From Myxococcales bacterium (lineage in GTDB: Bacteria > Myxococcota_A > Polyangia > Palsa-1104 > JAEUJZ01), in the NCBI GenBank assembly GCA_016794505.1, contig JAEUJZ010000165.1, positions 62,001 to 126,000 on the forward strand: a DNA stretch of 64,000 bases, given 5' to 3'. Below the pieces are notes generated by a model. It had not been told where the DNA came from. It was given only the letters and a program-made list of their open reading frames with translations, and did no database searches. Below, one piece after another: positions 26,085 to 35,160 of this stretch. The translations under genes were made by a program, and so were the position numbers. Position 1 is the first letter of the stretch. Each line of letters begins with the position of its first letter.

Positions 26085-29000
26085 CGCTCCTCGTCTTCCT
26101 CTGCTTCTTCTTTTCCGGCGCATCCGGCCTGCTGTTCGAGGTCCTGTGGACCCGCGAGCTGGGCTTGGTCTTCGGCTCAACCACGCTGGCCATCTCGACG
26201 GTGCTTTCGGTGTACATGGGCGGCCTGGCGCTGGGCAGTTTGATCGGCGGGCGGCTGTGTGATCGCCGAGGCGCGGCCGAGCTTCCGTGGCTGTCGCGGC
26301 GACCGCTTCTGACCTATGCCGCAGTCGAAGCAGGGGTCGGCTTGTTTGCGCTCGCGGTGCCAGCGCTGCTCGCGTACTACCCTCAGCTCAACGCGCTGCT
26401 GTGGCGATCGGTGGGCGATCGCTATGCCTTGCTGTCTTTGCTGCGCTTCTTGGCGACGGCTGCGCTGCTGCTGTTTCCGACGACGCTTATGGGCGCGACG
26501 CTGCCGCTTCTGGCGGAATACATGACGCGCCCTGGTCAGGGCGGACGAGCCGGCGATGCGCATGGGCCGCGGCGCGATAGCATGGCCGAGCCTGCCGATC
26601 CCAGCGACGGTCACGAGCCGCGCTCGGCTGCGCAGCACATCGGCGCTCTGTTTGCCGCCAACACCGCGGGGGCCGTGTTTGGCACCTTCCTTTCAGGATT
26701 CGTGCTGCTGCCCCGCCTGGGGGTGACGCAGACCAACTATCTGGGGGCGGCGATCAACCTGTCTTTGGCGTTGGCCATCGCGCTTGGCCACCTGCGAGCC
26801 GCCGTTCTGCGTCGACGAAATAAGCCTGTCCAGCTAGACAGCGAGCCCGAGCCCGCACCCGCTGACTCTGCGGAACAAGCTGCGCTGACGCCGCACGAGC
26901 CGGTCGCCGACGAAGCGCCCGCTGTCAGCGCCAGCGCGGTGCATCGCGATATCGTGCTGCCTTCGGCCGCCGCGCGGCGACTCTCGGTGCTGTGTTATGC
27001 GGTCTCGGGCGCGACGGCGATGGTCTATCAGGTGCTGTGGACGCGCGCTCTGGCCATTGTCATCGGCTCATCGGTGTATTCGTTCACGCTGATCCTTTTG
27101 GCCTTTTTGATCGGCCTATCGGCTGGAGCCGCGCTTGCGACGCGTCTTTTGCCGCTGGTGCGACGTCCGGTGCGGGCGCTTGCGATCACGCACGCGGCCA
27201 CGCTGGGTACCGCGCTGTGGTCGTTTTACATCCTGCCGCGGCTGCCTGCGGTGTTCGTCAGCATCCTGCGCGGCAGCAGCTTTACCGTCGACGAGCTCTT
27301 GACAACACAGTTCGTTCTAGCCGCCTTGGCCATTGCCCCAGCGACCGTGGCCATGGGCGGCGTGATGCCGCTCACCATGCATGTCTATACGCTGCGCAAA
27401 AACCGCCAGGCGAGCGGCGATGCGTCGGCGCAGCCAGCACGCGCTGCAGCTGCCCCAGCAAACGAGAGCATCGGTCACGACGTCGGCATCGCGTACGCGT
27501 GGAATACGCTCGGGGCGATTACCGGCAGCTTTGCCGCGGGCTTCTTCGTCCTGCCCGAGCTTGGCCTGCAGCGTGGGCTGATTGTCTGCTCGCTTTTGAC
27601 CGCGGGGCTGGCGGCGCTGCTTCTGCTTGCGGATCGCGGGCGCATAAGTCGCCTGATCGCGCCAGCCATCATCGTGGCGGCGCTGCTTTCCGCTTGGCTT
27701 TTGCCGCGATGGAACCTGACGCATTTTTCAGCCGGCCTGTTCCGCATCTCGCTGGCGCGGCAAGTGATCTTTTACGAAGACCGGCGCCAGCCCGAGATGC
27801 TGTTTTACAAAGATGGCGTTGCGACGACGGTGTCAGTGGAAAAGTGGGGCAAGCACCTGGCGCTGAAGAACAACGGCAAGGTGGATGCCTCAAACGGCGA
27901 CGACATGAGCACGCAGATCATGGTCGGACTGCTGCCGCTTCTGTTTCACCCGACCGCGCTCGACAAGCCGCCGAACGTGGCAGTGGTCGGGTATGGATCG
28001 GGCGTGACAATCGGTGCGGTGACGCAGTTCCCCATCGCGCACGCCGACGTCGTCGAGCTAGAGCCGGCCGTAGTCGAAGCCGGCGATCGGTACTTTGCAG
28101 ACGTCAGTCACTTGCCTAGCCGCGACCCGCGCGTGCGGGTGATCATCGGCGACGGTCGCAACTTCATGACGCAGTCGGATCAGCCGTACGACGTCATCAT
28201 CAGCGAGCCGTCAAACCCCTGGATCTCGGGTGTGAGCAACCTGTTTACGACCGATTACTGGAAGCTGGCGCGCAGCCGTCTTTCCGACGAGGGCGTGTTC
28301 TGCCAGTGGGCGCAGCTTTATGAGCTATCGCAGCCGAACGTAAAGACGCTCTTGCGCAGCTTTGCCAGCGTGTTTCCGTACACCTATGTCTTTGCCGCCG
28401 AGCATCGGTCGAGCGATGTGCTGCTGATCGCGTCCAAGCGCCCGCTGCCCTTGGATGTCGAGCGACTGCGCCGCAACTTCAGCGAGCGCTTTCCCCAGCT
28501 TCGCGCTGAGCTTCATCGAGCCGGTGTCGATCAGCCGGAAGAAGTGCTGGCCGATCTTTTGTTGGTGCCCGATGAGCTCTCGGCGTACACCGCTGGAGCG
28601 CTGCTGAACACCGACGACAACGCGCTGATCGAGTTTCGCGCGCCGCGCGATCTTTTGGGGTATCTGCGCAACGATCTGACGGTGGCGCGGCCGTACGGCA
28701 ACGACTGGCCCTACGGTCGCTTTGAGCGCTATCTGGAAAATCACGGCGCGGTGACTGGCCCCGCCGGAAGTCCGCGCGCCGAGTTTTATGGCCGGCTGGG
28801 ACGAGCCCTCTTGTCACACGGCAAGCGCGAGGCAGCCAAGCGTGTTCTGGCCCGAGCGCGCGGGCTGGGCGGTGGCGCGGCGACCGATCACCTAAGCAGC
28901 TTGCTGGCGCTGCTGGAAAAGCATGGACAGAACAGCTTTGAAGAGCCGCTGCATCGCGACTGGGATGGAGAAGACAGCCACATTGCCGACGGACTAGGGC

Positions 29001-29428
29001 CACTGCACCTGCCCCCAGCGACGCTGCTTAAGCCCGGCGATGAAGCGCGCATTCGTCGCGATTATGAGTCCGCGCTGCGAGCGCTGCGCGAGCGTCGCTT
29101 TGCCGCCGGTCTGCGTGCGCTGCGCGACTGGCCGATGGCCTGGGTGGCCGAGATGGGACCGGACCTGCGCTTTTTGATCGGCTACCTGCTGTACAAGCTG
29201 GACCTGCACAACGACGCCCGCGATCACTTGGAGGTGCTGGTCGACGACGACGAGCCCGAGCCAAGCGACTGGCTAAAGCAGCATCCGAGCGCCCTTTACT
29301 ACTTGGGACGATCGGAGTTCTTTGATGCCGATCCGCAGACAGGCATCCTGCATCTTGAGCGCTATTTACGAATGCGAGCGCAGCCGCCCACTTCGTCGAA
29401 CGAAGCGCCGCGGAATAGGGCGGGCTAA
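26081..29428 (+). CDS. Membrane-anchored spermidine-synthase-like fusion protein
   Basis: About 1115 residues. The first about 550 residues contain two sets of transporter-like helices (FFFSGASGLLFEVLWTRELG and, repeated later, YAVSGATAMVYQVLWTRALA), separated by a charged loop. A SpeE-like SAM/aminopropyl transferase fold follows: VAVVGYGSGVTIGAV near residue 630, DVVELEPAVVEAG, VIIGDGRNFM and ISEPSNPWISGVSNLFT. The C-terminal about 280 residues are helical and may be TPR-like. The family is common in bacteria, but true polyamine synthesis has not been shown for most members. It overlaps the upstream MFS gene by 4 nt and its stop overlaps that of the convergent lipoprotein gene. Confidence 0.87.
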   Translation: MTLLVFLCFFFSGASGLLFEVLWTRELGLVFGSTTLAISTVLSVYMGGLALGSLIGGRLCDRRGAAELPWLSRRPLLTYAAVEAGVGLFALAVPALLAYYPQLNALLWRSVGDRYALLSLLRFLATAALLLFPTTLMGATLPLLAEYMTRPGQGGRAGDAHGPRRDSMAEPADPSDGHEPRSAAQHIGALFAANTAGAVFGTFLSGFVLLPRLGVTQTNYLGAAINLSLALAIALGHLRAAVLRRRNKPVQLDSEPEPAPADSAEQAALTPHEPVADEAPAVSASAVHRDIVLPSAAARRLSVLCYAVSGATAMVYQVLWTRALAIVIGSSVYSFTLILLAFLIGLSAGAALATRLLPLVRRPVRALAITHAATLGTALWSFYILPRLPAVFVSILRGSSFTVDELLTTQFVLAALAIAPATVAMGGVMPLTMHVYTLRKNRQASGDASAQPARAAAAPANESIGHDVGIAYAWNTLGAITGSFAAGFFVLPELGLQRGLIVCSLLTAGLAALLLLADRGRISRLIAPAIIVAALLSAWLLPRWNLTHFSAGLFRISLARQVIFYEDRRQPEMLFYKDGVATTVSVEKWGKHLALKNNGKVDASNGDDMSTQIMVGLLPLLFHPTALDKPPNVAVVGYGSGVTIGAVTQFPIAHADVVELEPAVVEAGDRYFADVSHLPSRDPRVRVIIGDGRNFMTQSDQPYDVIISEPSNPWISGVSNLFTTDYWKLARSRLSDEGVFCQWAQLYELSQPNVKTLLRSFASVFPYTYVFAAEHRSSDVLLIASKRPLPLDVERLRRNFSERFPQLRAELHRAGVDQPEEVLADLLLVPDELSAYTAGALLNTDDNALIEFRAPRDLLGYLRNDLTVARPYGNDWPYGRFERYLENHGAVTGPAGSPRAEFYGRLGRALLSHGKREAAKRVLARARGLGGGAATDHLSSLLALLEKHGQNSFEEPLHRDWDGEDSHIADGLGPLHLPPATLLKPGDEARIRRDYESALRALRERRFAAGLRALRDWPMAWVAEMGPDLRFLIGYLLYKLDLHNDARDHLEVLVDDDEPEPSDWLKQHPSALYYLGRSEFFDADPQTGILHLERYLRMRAQPPTSSNEAPRNRAG

Positions 29429-30204
29429 GACTTGATCTGCGAGATACCGCCCGCGCAGTCTGGGACCGAAGGATCCGACTTGGCGCCGTCGCAGCACCTG
29501 TCTACCGTCGAGAAATTGTTGCTGCGCGTGAAGCTGCAGGTCACACCGCCGCTCTGGCAGGTAGTGGTGCTGCCACCGCCGCCGACCATGGCCTTGCAGC
29601 AGTTCTCGCTGACCGGCTTCGCGCCCTCGACGCAGGTGACCGCGTTGAAGGTCTGCGAGCCAAAGTTGCTGAAGGTGATCTGGCTGGGATCGGCGGGCTC
29701 GGTCAACTGAATCTGGATCATGACCGGTTCCAAGATCAAGTTGGCACCCAGCAAAACCCAGTGTCCGGTATCGCTCTGCCCAATCCGATTGTCGGTAGCG
29801 ACGCGCGGGCCAATGGCGACGCCTTCGATGCGAGCACCCGGCTTGCAGAAGTTGTCGCCGAGCTTGCCTAGGCCCATGACATAGCCGGACTTGGTGTGGA
29901 AGGTCAGCGCGATGTCGCCGCTCTTATAGACAGCGCCCGTGACGGGAATGGCCGTGCCGCTGGTCGGCTGCAGGCTGCCGGTCAGGCCGCCTGTGCGCAG
30001 CGATTCTTCCAAGTGCAAGGTGCCAGCCAGGTGCAGTCCAGCCGATGGACCGGATGTGATGTCGACCGAGAAGTCCGAGTACTCGCAGAAGCGCGACTCG
30101 GGTGTACCGCTCATCATCGACGCTGAACCGCTTTGGCAGCCGATCAGGGAAGTGCTCACGGCCGACGCAAACACGAACGCAGAAACGAAGGAACACGCAC
30201 GCAT
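29425..30204 (-). CDS. Cys-rich surface lipoprotein of unknown function
   Basis: 259 residues. Signal peptide with lipobox SLIGC, so lipid-anchored. The body is likely beta-sandwich (DITSGPSAGLHLAGTLHL, VYKSGDIALTFHTKSGYV), ending in a Cys-rich tail with paired Cys-Cys (SENCCKAM, DRCCDGA). The ATG at 30204 has AAGGAG 6 nt upstream. The tail overlaps the stop of the convergent SpeE-like gene by four bases. No known family is recognised. Confidence 0.82.
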   Translation of the reverse strand: MRACSFVSAFVFASAVSTSLIGCQSGSASMMSGTPESRFCEYSDFSVDITSGPSAGLHLAGTLHLEESLRTGGLTGSLQPTSGTAIPVTGAVYKSGDIALTFHTKSGYVMGLGKLGDNFCKPGARIEGVAIGPRVATDNRIGQSDTGHWVLLGANLILEPVMIQIQLTEPADPSQITFSNFGSQTFNAVTCVEGAKPVSENCCKAMVGGGGSTTTCQSGGVTCSFTRSNNFSTVDRCCDGAKSDPSVPDCAGGISQIKS

Positions 30205-30510
30205 GGCTCTCTCCTTGGGGTGGTCGCATCCTGCAGCAACGCAGGGATGCCGAAGTGCTGGGTACGGACCATCAGGCAGCGGGCAAAGCCGTCCTTCGCG
30301 GACTTGCTCAACCCGGACCCAAGCGCCCGTTGCAAGGAATACGAAGCAGGCAGCGCAGCGGTTCCGCGCGGATCACGAATTCGCAACACGTCGCGCAACT
30401 GCGACGGCTGATTGACGACAACACGCGTCCGCTGTTTTCTGCGCGGACGCCGCCATGGTCCGCCCGGTGAGTGTGATATAGAGGCGCTTCGATTCTGCGA
30501 AAGACTCCTC
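30205..30510. other. 306-bp divergent intergenic region
   Basis: Control region between the lipoprotein and DedA genes. A TTGACG at about 30412 and a TATAGA near 30476 are possible promoter parts for the rightward gene but do not form a well-spaced pair. No RNA gene or repeat is evident. Confidence 0.5.
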
Positions 30511-31176
30511 ATGGCGTACATCACCTGGCTGCTTCAGCTCATCCGCAACCCCGAGGCCATCATCCAGCAAGCGGGCGCGTACGCCATGGTCGTGCTGGCG
30601 TTCATCATCTTTGCCGAGACCGGCGCGCTGGTGTTCTTTCTGCCCGGTGACTCGCTGCTGGTGACCGCGGGTCTTTACGCTGCAAAAGGCAGCCTGGATC
30701 TGCTGACGATGAACTTGGTGCTGATTCCGATGGCCATCCTCGGCGATGCGCTGTCGTACGTCATCGGCAGCCGCACCGGGCCGCACCTGTTCAACCGCCC
30801 CAAGTCGCGCTTCTTTAACCCGCAGCACCTGCGCGATGCGCACGCCTTTTATGAAAGGCATGGCGGCAAGGCCATCATCCTCGCGCGCTTTGTGCCGATC
30901 CTACGAACCTTCGTTCCCGTCGTCGCTGGCGCAGCGCAGATGACCTATACGCGCTTTGCCACGTACAACATCGTCGGCGGCGCGGCCTGGGTGGCCTCGA
31001 TGACCTGCACGGGGTACTTCCTGGGCAGCTTCTTCGAGCGCCTGTTCGGGGTCAAAATCGAGCACCACATCGAGAAGGTGATCATCGTCGTGGTGTTCCT
31101 GTCGATCCTGCCCGGCATCGTGGGGTACCTGCAGGCCCGACGAGAGCGCACTGCGTCTTCCTCGCAGGCGGGCTAG
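30511..31176 (+). CDS. DedA family membrane protein
   Basis: 221 residues. DedA/SNARE-associated landmarks: FAETGALVFFLPGDSLLVTAG, GDALSYVIGSRTG, the re-entrant loop ARFVPILRTFVPVVAGAAQM, and GGAAWV with a late helix ILPGIVGYL. Members are inner-membrane proteins linked to lipid scrambling, proton-driven transport and envelope stress tolerance. The charged residues typical of the active loop (E in FAET, D in PGDS, R in ARFVPILR) are present. The ATG at 30511 follows ACTCCTC with no good Shine-Dalgarno. cutA begins 18 nt downstream, so they may be co-transcribed. Confidence 0.92.
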   Translation: MAYITWLLQLIRNPEAIIQQAGAYAMVVLAFIIFAETGALVFFLPGDSLLVTAGLYAAKGSLDLLTMNLVLIPMAILGDALSYVIGSRTGPHLFNRPKSRFFNPQHLRDAHAFYERHGGKAIILARFVPILRTFVPVVAGAAQMTYTRFATYNIVGGAAWVASMTCTGYFLGSFFERLFGVKIEHHIEKVIIVVVFLSILPGIVGYLQARRERTASSSQAG

Positions 31177-31194
31177 CGGAGTACACTTGAGGCC

Positions 31195-31533
31195 ATGTCA
31201 ACGACGGCAAGCGACGAGCTGCTTCTGGTGTTCTGCACATTTCCCAACAGCGACGACGCCGCGCAGGTAGCGCAGCAGCTGGTGGGCGATGGCTTGGTGG
31301 CCTGCGTCAACATCTTGCGCGATGTGCGCTCGATCTATTTCTGGCAGGGCGAGATCGTCAACGCCACCGAGGTTTTGTGCCTGATGAAGACGCAAAGCGA
31401 CAACTACGCCGAGCTGGTGCAGCGCCTCAGCGAGATGCATCCCTATACGGTGCCCGAGATCGTCGGCGTGCGACCCAGCGCAGTAAACGAGCCCTACTTG
31501 AAGTGGGTCTTGAGCGAGACCTCGGGTCGATAG
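31195..31533 (+). CDS. cutA: Divalent-cation tolerance protein CutA
   Basis: 112 residues, the normal length. Family motifs: LVFCTFPNSDDAAQVAQQLV, LVACVNILRDVRSIYFWQGEI, EVLCLMKTQ and the C-terminal HPYTVPEIVGV with YLKWV. CutA forms a stable trimer related to PII proteins and has been tied to copper tolerance in E. coli; its exact function is still unclear. The ATG has no useful Shine-Dalgarno, but TACACT (31182-31187) ends 7 nt before it and could be a -10 for a leaderless message. Confidence 0.95.
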   Translation: MSTTASDELLLVFCTFPNSDDAAQVAQQLVGDGLVACVNILRDVRSIYFWQGEIVNATEVLCLMKTQSDNYAELVQRLSEMHPYTVPEIVGVRPSAVNEPYLKWVLSETSGR

Positions 31534-31617
31534 CAGGATCGAAGTGCGCAAGACAGCGAAAACCCGCTGACTGCGGCTCGCCGTTTGGACCGAGCCGCGT
31601 ATCAAAGAGAGGCAACC

Positions 31618-32457
31618 ATGAGCGAACCCACGAGTCAGACTCCGCCGTCTTCATCTGCGTCGGCGCAAGCCTCTGAGAGCTTTGCCGACCGCCTATCCCT
31701 TGGCCTTGCCGGCGAGCGCAAAGCCTTTGCGCTCCTGTGCCTGGCGTTTTACACCGCGTTCTTCGGCTTGCTGTCGCTGCTTCTGTGGAATGCGCCCCCG
31801 GATCAGCCCGAGGTGCGAGCGTGGTGGGGCTGCTTCGCGGCGATGGCGGCCTGCTATGGCGTCAGCTTCTTTGCGCTGGGCGCTGGCTGGTTCTGGGCCC
31901 GCTGGTTCGCCATGGGCCTGGGTTATTCCGGCGTGACCGTCGCCTTTTGGAGCGTCATCACGCAGCGCGCCATCGACCCAGTCATCCTGTTTTATGGCGT
32001 GACGCACGGCATCATCCTTCTGTTCTTGCAGGGCAAGCAGCTGACGACAGAGTTCGACGCCAAGCCGGGCTGGCGCAAAGCGCTGGGCCTGGATGAGCTT
32101 GGCGTGCAGCGCGTGCGGGCCACCGTGACGCGAGCTGCAGCGAGCTTGCCGACGCTGATCTTGATCGCGCTGGCTCCGCGCGAAGGAGCCGAGGGCCTGC
32201 TGGCCGTGGCGCTGGGCGTGGTCGGCATCTGGGGCCTTCTGCGGGCGCGTACCGTCGGAGTGTTGGCACTTCTGGCGGCGGCTCCGCTGGCCGTGTTCGC
32301 CGCCCTGGGGCATGCGCATCCTGCCTGCTTGTCGGCTCGTGCGGTGCTGATCTCACCGACGCTGATCCACGTGCTTGCGCTGTCCGCAGGGGTCGTGCTG
32401 CTGTCGGCGACAGCGCCGTTTGTGCGCCCGATGGCCCGCTTCCTGTCGCGGGCTTAA
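31618..32457 (+). CDS. Multi-pass membrane protein of unknown function
   Basis: 279 residues. A Ser-rich soluble N-terminus of about 35 residues is followed by seven or eight hydrophobic helices (ALLCLAFYTAFFGLLSLLLW, AAMAACYGVSFFALGAG, VILFYGVTHGIILLFLQ, GLLAVALGVVGIWGLL, LLAAAPLAVFAALGHAH, LIHVLALSAGVVLLS). No conserved motif of a known transporter or enzyme is visible. The ATG at 31618 is supported by AGAGAGG 5-6 nt upstream. It lies between cutA and the ArsA-like ATPase, without obvious functional tie. Confidence 0.78.
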   Translation: MSEPTSQTPPSSSASAQASESFADRLSLGLAGERKAFALLCLAFYTAFFGLLSLLLWNAPPDQPEVRAWWGCFAAMAACYGVSFFALGAGWFWARWFAMGLGYSGVTVAFWSVITQRAIDPVILFYGVTHGIILLFLQGKQLTTEFDAKPGWRKALGLDELGVQRVRATVTRAAASLPTLILIALAPREGAEGLLAVALGVVGIWGLLRARTVGVLALLAAAPLAVFAALGHAHPACLSARAVLISPTLIHVLALSAGVVLLSATAPFVRPMARFLSRA

Positions 32458-32543
32458 AGCGCCTGGCTCGACGCAGCGTCCAGCACGGCGGACGCTGACC
32501 TGCTGCCCCCACCTGTTCAACCAAAACCAGAACCGAATCGGCT

Positions 32544-33776
32544 TTGAGCACCCAAACGGCAAAAGATGCCTCTCTGCTGCCCCTGCTTTCTGCGCGTCGC
32601 ATCATCGTCTGCGTAGGCTCGGGTGGCGTTGGCAAGACAACCACATCGGCGACGCTGGCCCTTTTGGCGGCCGTCGTCCTGGGGCGGCGCGTCCTGGTCT
32701 TGACGATCGATCCAGCGCGTCGCTTGGCGGATGCGCTCGGCGTGCGCGCCCTGGGACATGACATCCAGCGCGTCCCCGATGAAAAGCTAGATGCCCTGGC
32801 CCGTCGACGCGGCATTACGCGCGCACCGGGCGGCACGCTGTCGGCCATGATGCTCGATCAGAAGCGGGCCTTCGACGAGATCGTGGAGCGCTATGCCCGC
32901 GACGGCACCGTGCGCAAGCGCATCTTTGAAAACGGCATCTATCAGCAGATCAGCGCCCGCCTGTCCGGCTCGCACGAGTACGCGGCGATGTCGAAGCTGT
33001 ACGATCTGGCGCAGGTCAGCCCACCGCCTTTTGATCTGATCGTCCTCGACACGCCACCGACGGAAAACGCGCTGGATTTTCTCGACGCGCCCGACCGCAT
33101 CAGCCAAGCCATCGACTCGCCGGCCCTGCAGTGGTTCATCAAGCCCTATCTGCAAGCCGGAAGCTGGAGCCTGCGCTTGGTCGGCGTCGGCGGTGCCTTT
33201 GTGCTGCGCGGCCTGTCGCGCTTCGTCGGCTCGCACTTTTTGCAGCAGATGGCCGAGTTCTTCGTCGAGTTCAGCGAGGTCACGGCCGGCTTTCGCGAGC
33301 GAGCAGAAAAAGTCCGCACCCTGCTGCGCAAGCCCGATGTCGCCTTTGTGTTGGTCTGCAGCCCCGAGCAGCTATCGGTGGAAGAGGCGCTGTACTTTCA
33401 CGAGCGCCTGCGCCGGGCTGAGATGCCGCTCGGCGGAGCCGTCGTAAACCGTGTGCATGCCGCAGGTCCTTCGCTGCCGGCGGACTTTTCCGACGTGCTG
33501 CATCGCCAGCCAGCGCTGCGCGGCTTTGTCCCCGAAGATCTGCGCCGCCTGTGCGACGATCTGATTCGCACCTACGACGAACAGCAGACCTTGGCCGCGG
33601 CGGATCAGGCGGCCATCGCCGATCTGCGGCGGCATGTCGGTGGGATCTCATCGCCAGAAGGCCCGCTGCCGCTGTGCGCAGTGCCGATGTTTGACAGCGA
33701 TATTCACGACGCCGAAGGTCTGGCCCGCATCAGCGCGTTTCTGGTCCCGAACGAGCGATTGGCGCCCAAGAATTGA
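32544..33776 (+). CDS. ArsA/GET3-like ATPase
   Basis: 410 residues from a TTG start. The deviant Walker A is IVCVGSGGVGKTTTSATLAL, with switch I VLTIDPARRLADALG and switch II DLIVLDTPPTENALDFLDAP, followed by the ArsA-type motif near LVCSPEQLSVEEALYFHERL and VVNRVHA. The family includes arsenite pump ATPases and tail-anchored-protein targeting factors. The region between the switches is large, and no As-binding Cys cluster is seen, so arsenic transport is unlikely; a membrane-protein or motility role would be inference. No second ArsA paralogue is adjacent. The histidine kinase gene starts 42 nt downstream. Confidence 0.9.
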   Translation: MSTQTAKDASLLPLLSARRIIVCVGSGGVGKTTTSATLALLAAVVLGRRVLVLTIDPARRLADALGVRALGHDIQRVPDEKLDALARRRGITRAPGGTLSAMMLDQKRAFDEIVERYARDGTVRKRIFENGIYQQISARLSGSHEYAAMSKLYDLAQVSPPPFDLIVLDTPPTENALDFLDAPDRISQAIDSPALQWFIKPYLQAGSWSLRLVGVGGAFVLRGLSRFVGSHFLQQMAEFFVEFSEVTAGFRERAEKVRTLLRKPDVAFVLVCSPEQLSVEEALYFHERLRRAEMPLGGAVVNRVHAAGPSLPADFSDVLHRQPALRGFVPEDLRRLCDDLIRTYDEQQTLAAADQAAIADLRRHVGGISSPEGPLPLCAVPMFDSDIHDAEGLARISAFLVPNERLAPKN

Positions 33777-33780
33777 GTAC

Positions 33781-33809
33781 TTGACATCGCAGATCTGGCG
33801 CGACATCGT
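33781..33809 (+). promoter_or_regulatory. Candidate sigma70 promoter of the histidine kinase gene
   Basis: A perfect TTGACA at 33781 lies 38 nt before the ATG at 33819; the -10 at 33804 (CATCGT) is poor, with a 17-nt spacer. There is no Shine-Dalgarno before the ATG, which fits a leaderless or nearly leaderless transcript. Confidence 0.45.
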
Positions 33810-33818
33810 CCCTGCGCA

Positions 33819-34988
33819 ATGCTCTCCTTGCGCGACTCCCCGTCGCTTCCGTTAGGGGCGCTAGCTGCGCCCATCTTGGCCGTGCTGCCCGCGCACGCCC
33901 CTGCGCAGTCGCCTGTGCGCATGTTGACTGCGGATCTCGGCGGGCCCTGCGTCGAGGTGTTCAGCGCCGAGCAAGCGTTGAGCGCGGTACAGCGAGATCG
34001 CCCGCTTTTGGTGCTGATTGATCTGTGTAGCGGAGACGGCGGCGAGCGCTGGCTGCGCGGTCTGCGAGACGGCAGCGATCCCACGTTTCGCGCGCTCTCG
34101 CCTCTTTTGCAGGATGTTCCGCTTTTGGCCTTTATCCCGACCCTGGATCCGGCGCATGCGCGGCGGGTCTATCTGGAAGGCGTCAGCGACGTGCTCTGCC
34201 ACGCGCTGGGGCGCGAGGTCTTATCCAGCAAAGTGCGCGCCTGGCTGCGCCTGGCCGAGCGAGCCCAGCGCCTGCTGGCGCTGCGTGACTTTGCGCATGA
34301 AGCGCGGCATCCGATCACCGCCATCGGGGCCGCCGCCCACATGCTGATCTCAGACGGTGTCTTGGCGCGCAGCGGCGAAGACGAGCGACGCAGGCTGAGC
34401 CAGACCATCCTGTCAGAGTCCGAGCGCATCGGTCGCATGGTCGAGCACTATCTGGACGCGGATCCGGCGCTGCGCATCGGCGATGCTCCACTGACCGAAC
34501 AGCCGCTGCACCTGATTCGCGATCTTCTGTCCGTGAACCTAAACAGCGAGCAGCGCCAGCGCGTGACGATGCGGGCCACGGCCGAGATTCCCGAGCTTGC
34601 CGTCGAGCCCGATCACCTGCGACAGATGCTGCTGAACCTGCTGGAAAACGCGCTGACGGCGACGGCAGAAAAAGGCGAGGTCTGCGTCGAAGTATTTGTC
34701 GACGCAAGCGGCGCAGCCATCGCGGTGCGCGACACCGGCAGCGGCATTCAGCCCGACGATCTGTACCGCATCTTTGAAGACGGCTTCACGACGGCCAGCG
34801 AGGCACAGCAGGCCCAAGGCGGAGGCCGCGGCGGCAGCCATCCCAATCTAGCGCTCACCCGGCGCCGGGGTCTGGGACTGGGCATCACGCAGCGCCTGTG
34901 CTTGGCGGCCGGCGGTCGCCTGTCTGTCAGCAGCCAGGCGGGCACGGGCTCGGTCTTCGTGATCTGGCTGCCGCGTCCTCTGCGCTAA
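33819..34988 (+). CDS. Histidine kinase with N-terminal receiver-like domain
   Basis: 389 residues, no membrane helix. Residues about 15-148 resemble a degenerate receiver domain: Asp68 in LLVLIDLC can be the phosphoacceptor site, but the paired N-terminal acids and the conserved Lys are not obvious. The H-box is FAHEARHPITAIGAAAHML with His160, then the N-box LLNLLENALTA, G1 DTGSGI, F-box IFEDGFTT and G2 GLGLGI. It is a soluble kinase, with signal input probably through the receiver-like domain and a partner regulator elsewhere. The H-box Glu-Ala-Arg-His-Pro departs from the usual Glu-Leu-Arg-Thr-Pro. Confidence 0.9.
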   Translation: MLSLRDSPSLPLGALAAPILAVLPAHAPAQSPVRMLTADLGGPCVEVFSAEQALSAVQRDRPLLVLIDLCSGDGGERWLRGLRDGSDPTFRALSPLLQDVPLLAFIPTLDPAHARRVYLEGVSDVLCHALGREVLSSKVRAWLRLAERAQRLLALRDFAHEARHPITAIGAAAHMLISDGVLARSGEDERRRLSQTILSESERIGRMVEHYLDADPALRIGDAPLTEQPLHLIRDLLSVNLNSEQRQRVTMRATAEIPELAVEPDHLRQMLLNLLENALTATAEKGEVCVEVFVDASGAAIAVRDTGSGIQPDDLYRIFEDGFTTASEAQQAQGGGRGGSHPNLALTRRRGLGLGITQRLCLAAGGRLSVSSQAGTGSVFVIWLPRPLR

Positions 34989-34995
34989 AAGGCGC

Positions 34996-35089
34996 ATGGG
35001 ACATGCCAGCCACGGATTCAGTGATAAATAGGTAAATTATTTTATAATGATTTGATTGTATTGATTTATAATAAAACAGATTGTCCCAT
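34996..35089. repeat. AT-rich convergent spacer flanked by an 8-bp inverted repeat
   Basis: ATGGGACA (34996-35003) and TGTCCCAT (35082-35089) flank an AT-rich stretch that includes two TTTATAAT copies. It sits between two convergent stop codons, so it may be a bidirectional terminator or a protein-binding site. It is too small for a mobile element. Confidence 0.5.
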
Positions 35090-35160
35090 CTACATAAAAG
35101 CTGTCTTTGGTCCTGCCCGCAGTCGCTTCTCTGGCGAATCCTGCGCGTTTGGCGGGCGCG

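Noticed and set aside
30412..30476. TTGACG at about 30412 and TATAGA near 30476 as one DedA promoter
   Set aside because: The two boxes are too far apart to form a single sigma70 promoter.
32544..33776. Arsenite-pump ATPase ArsA
   Set aside because: No ArsB, ArsR or Cys-based metal site; the general ArsA/GET3-like label is safer.
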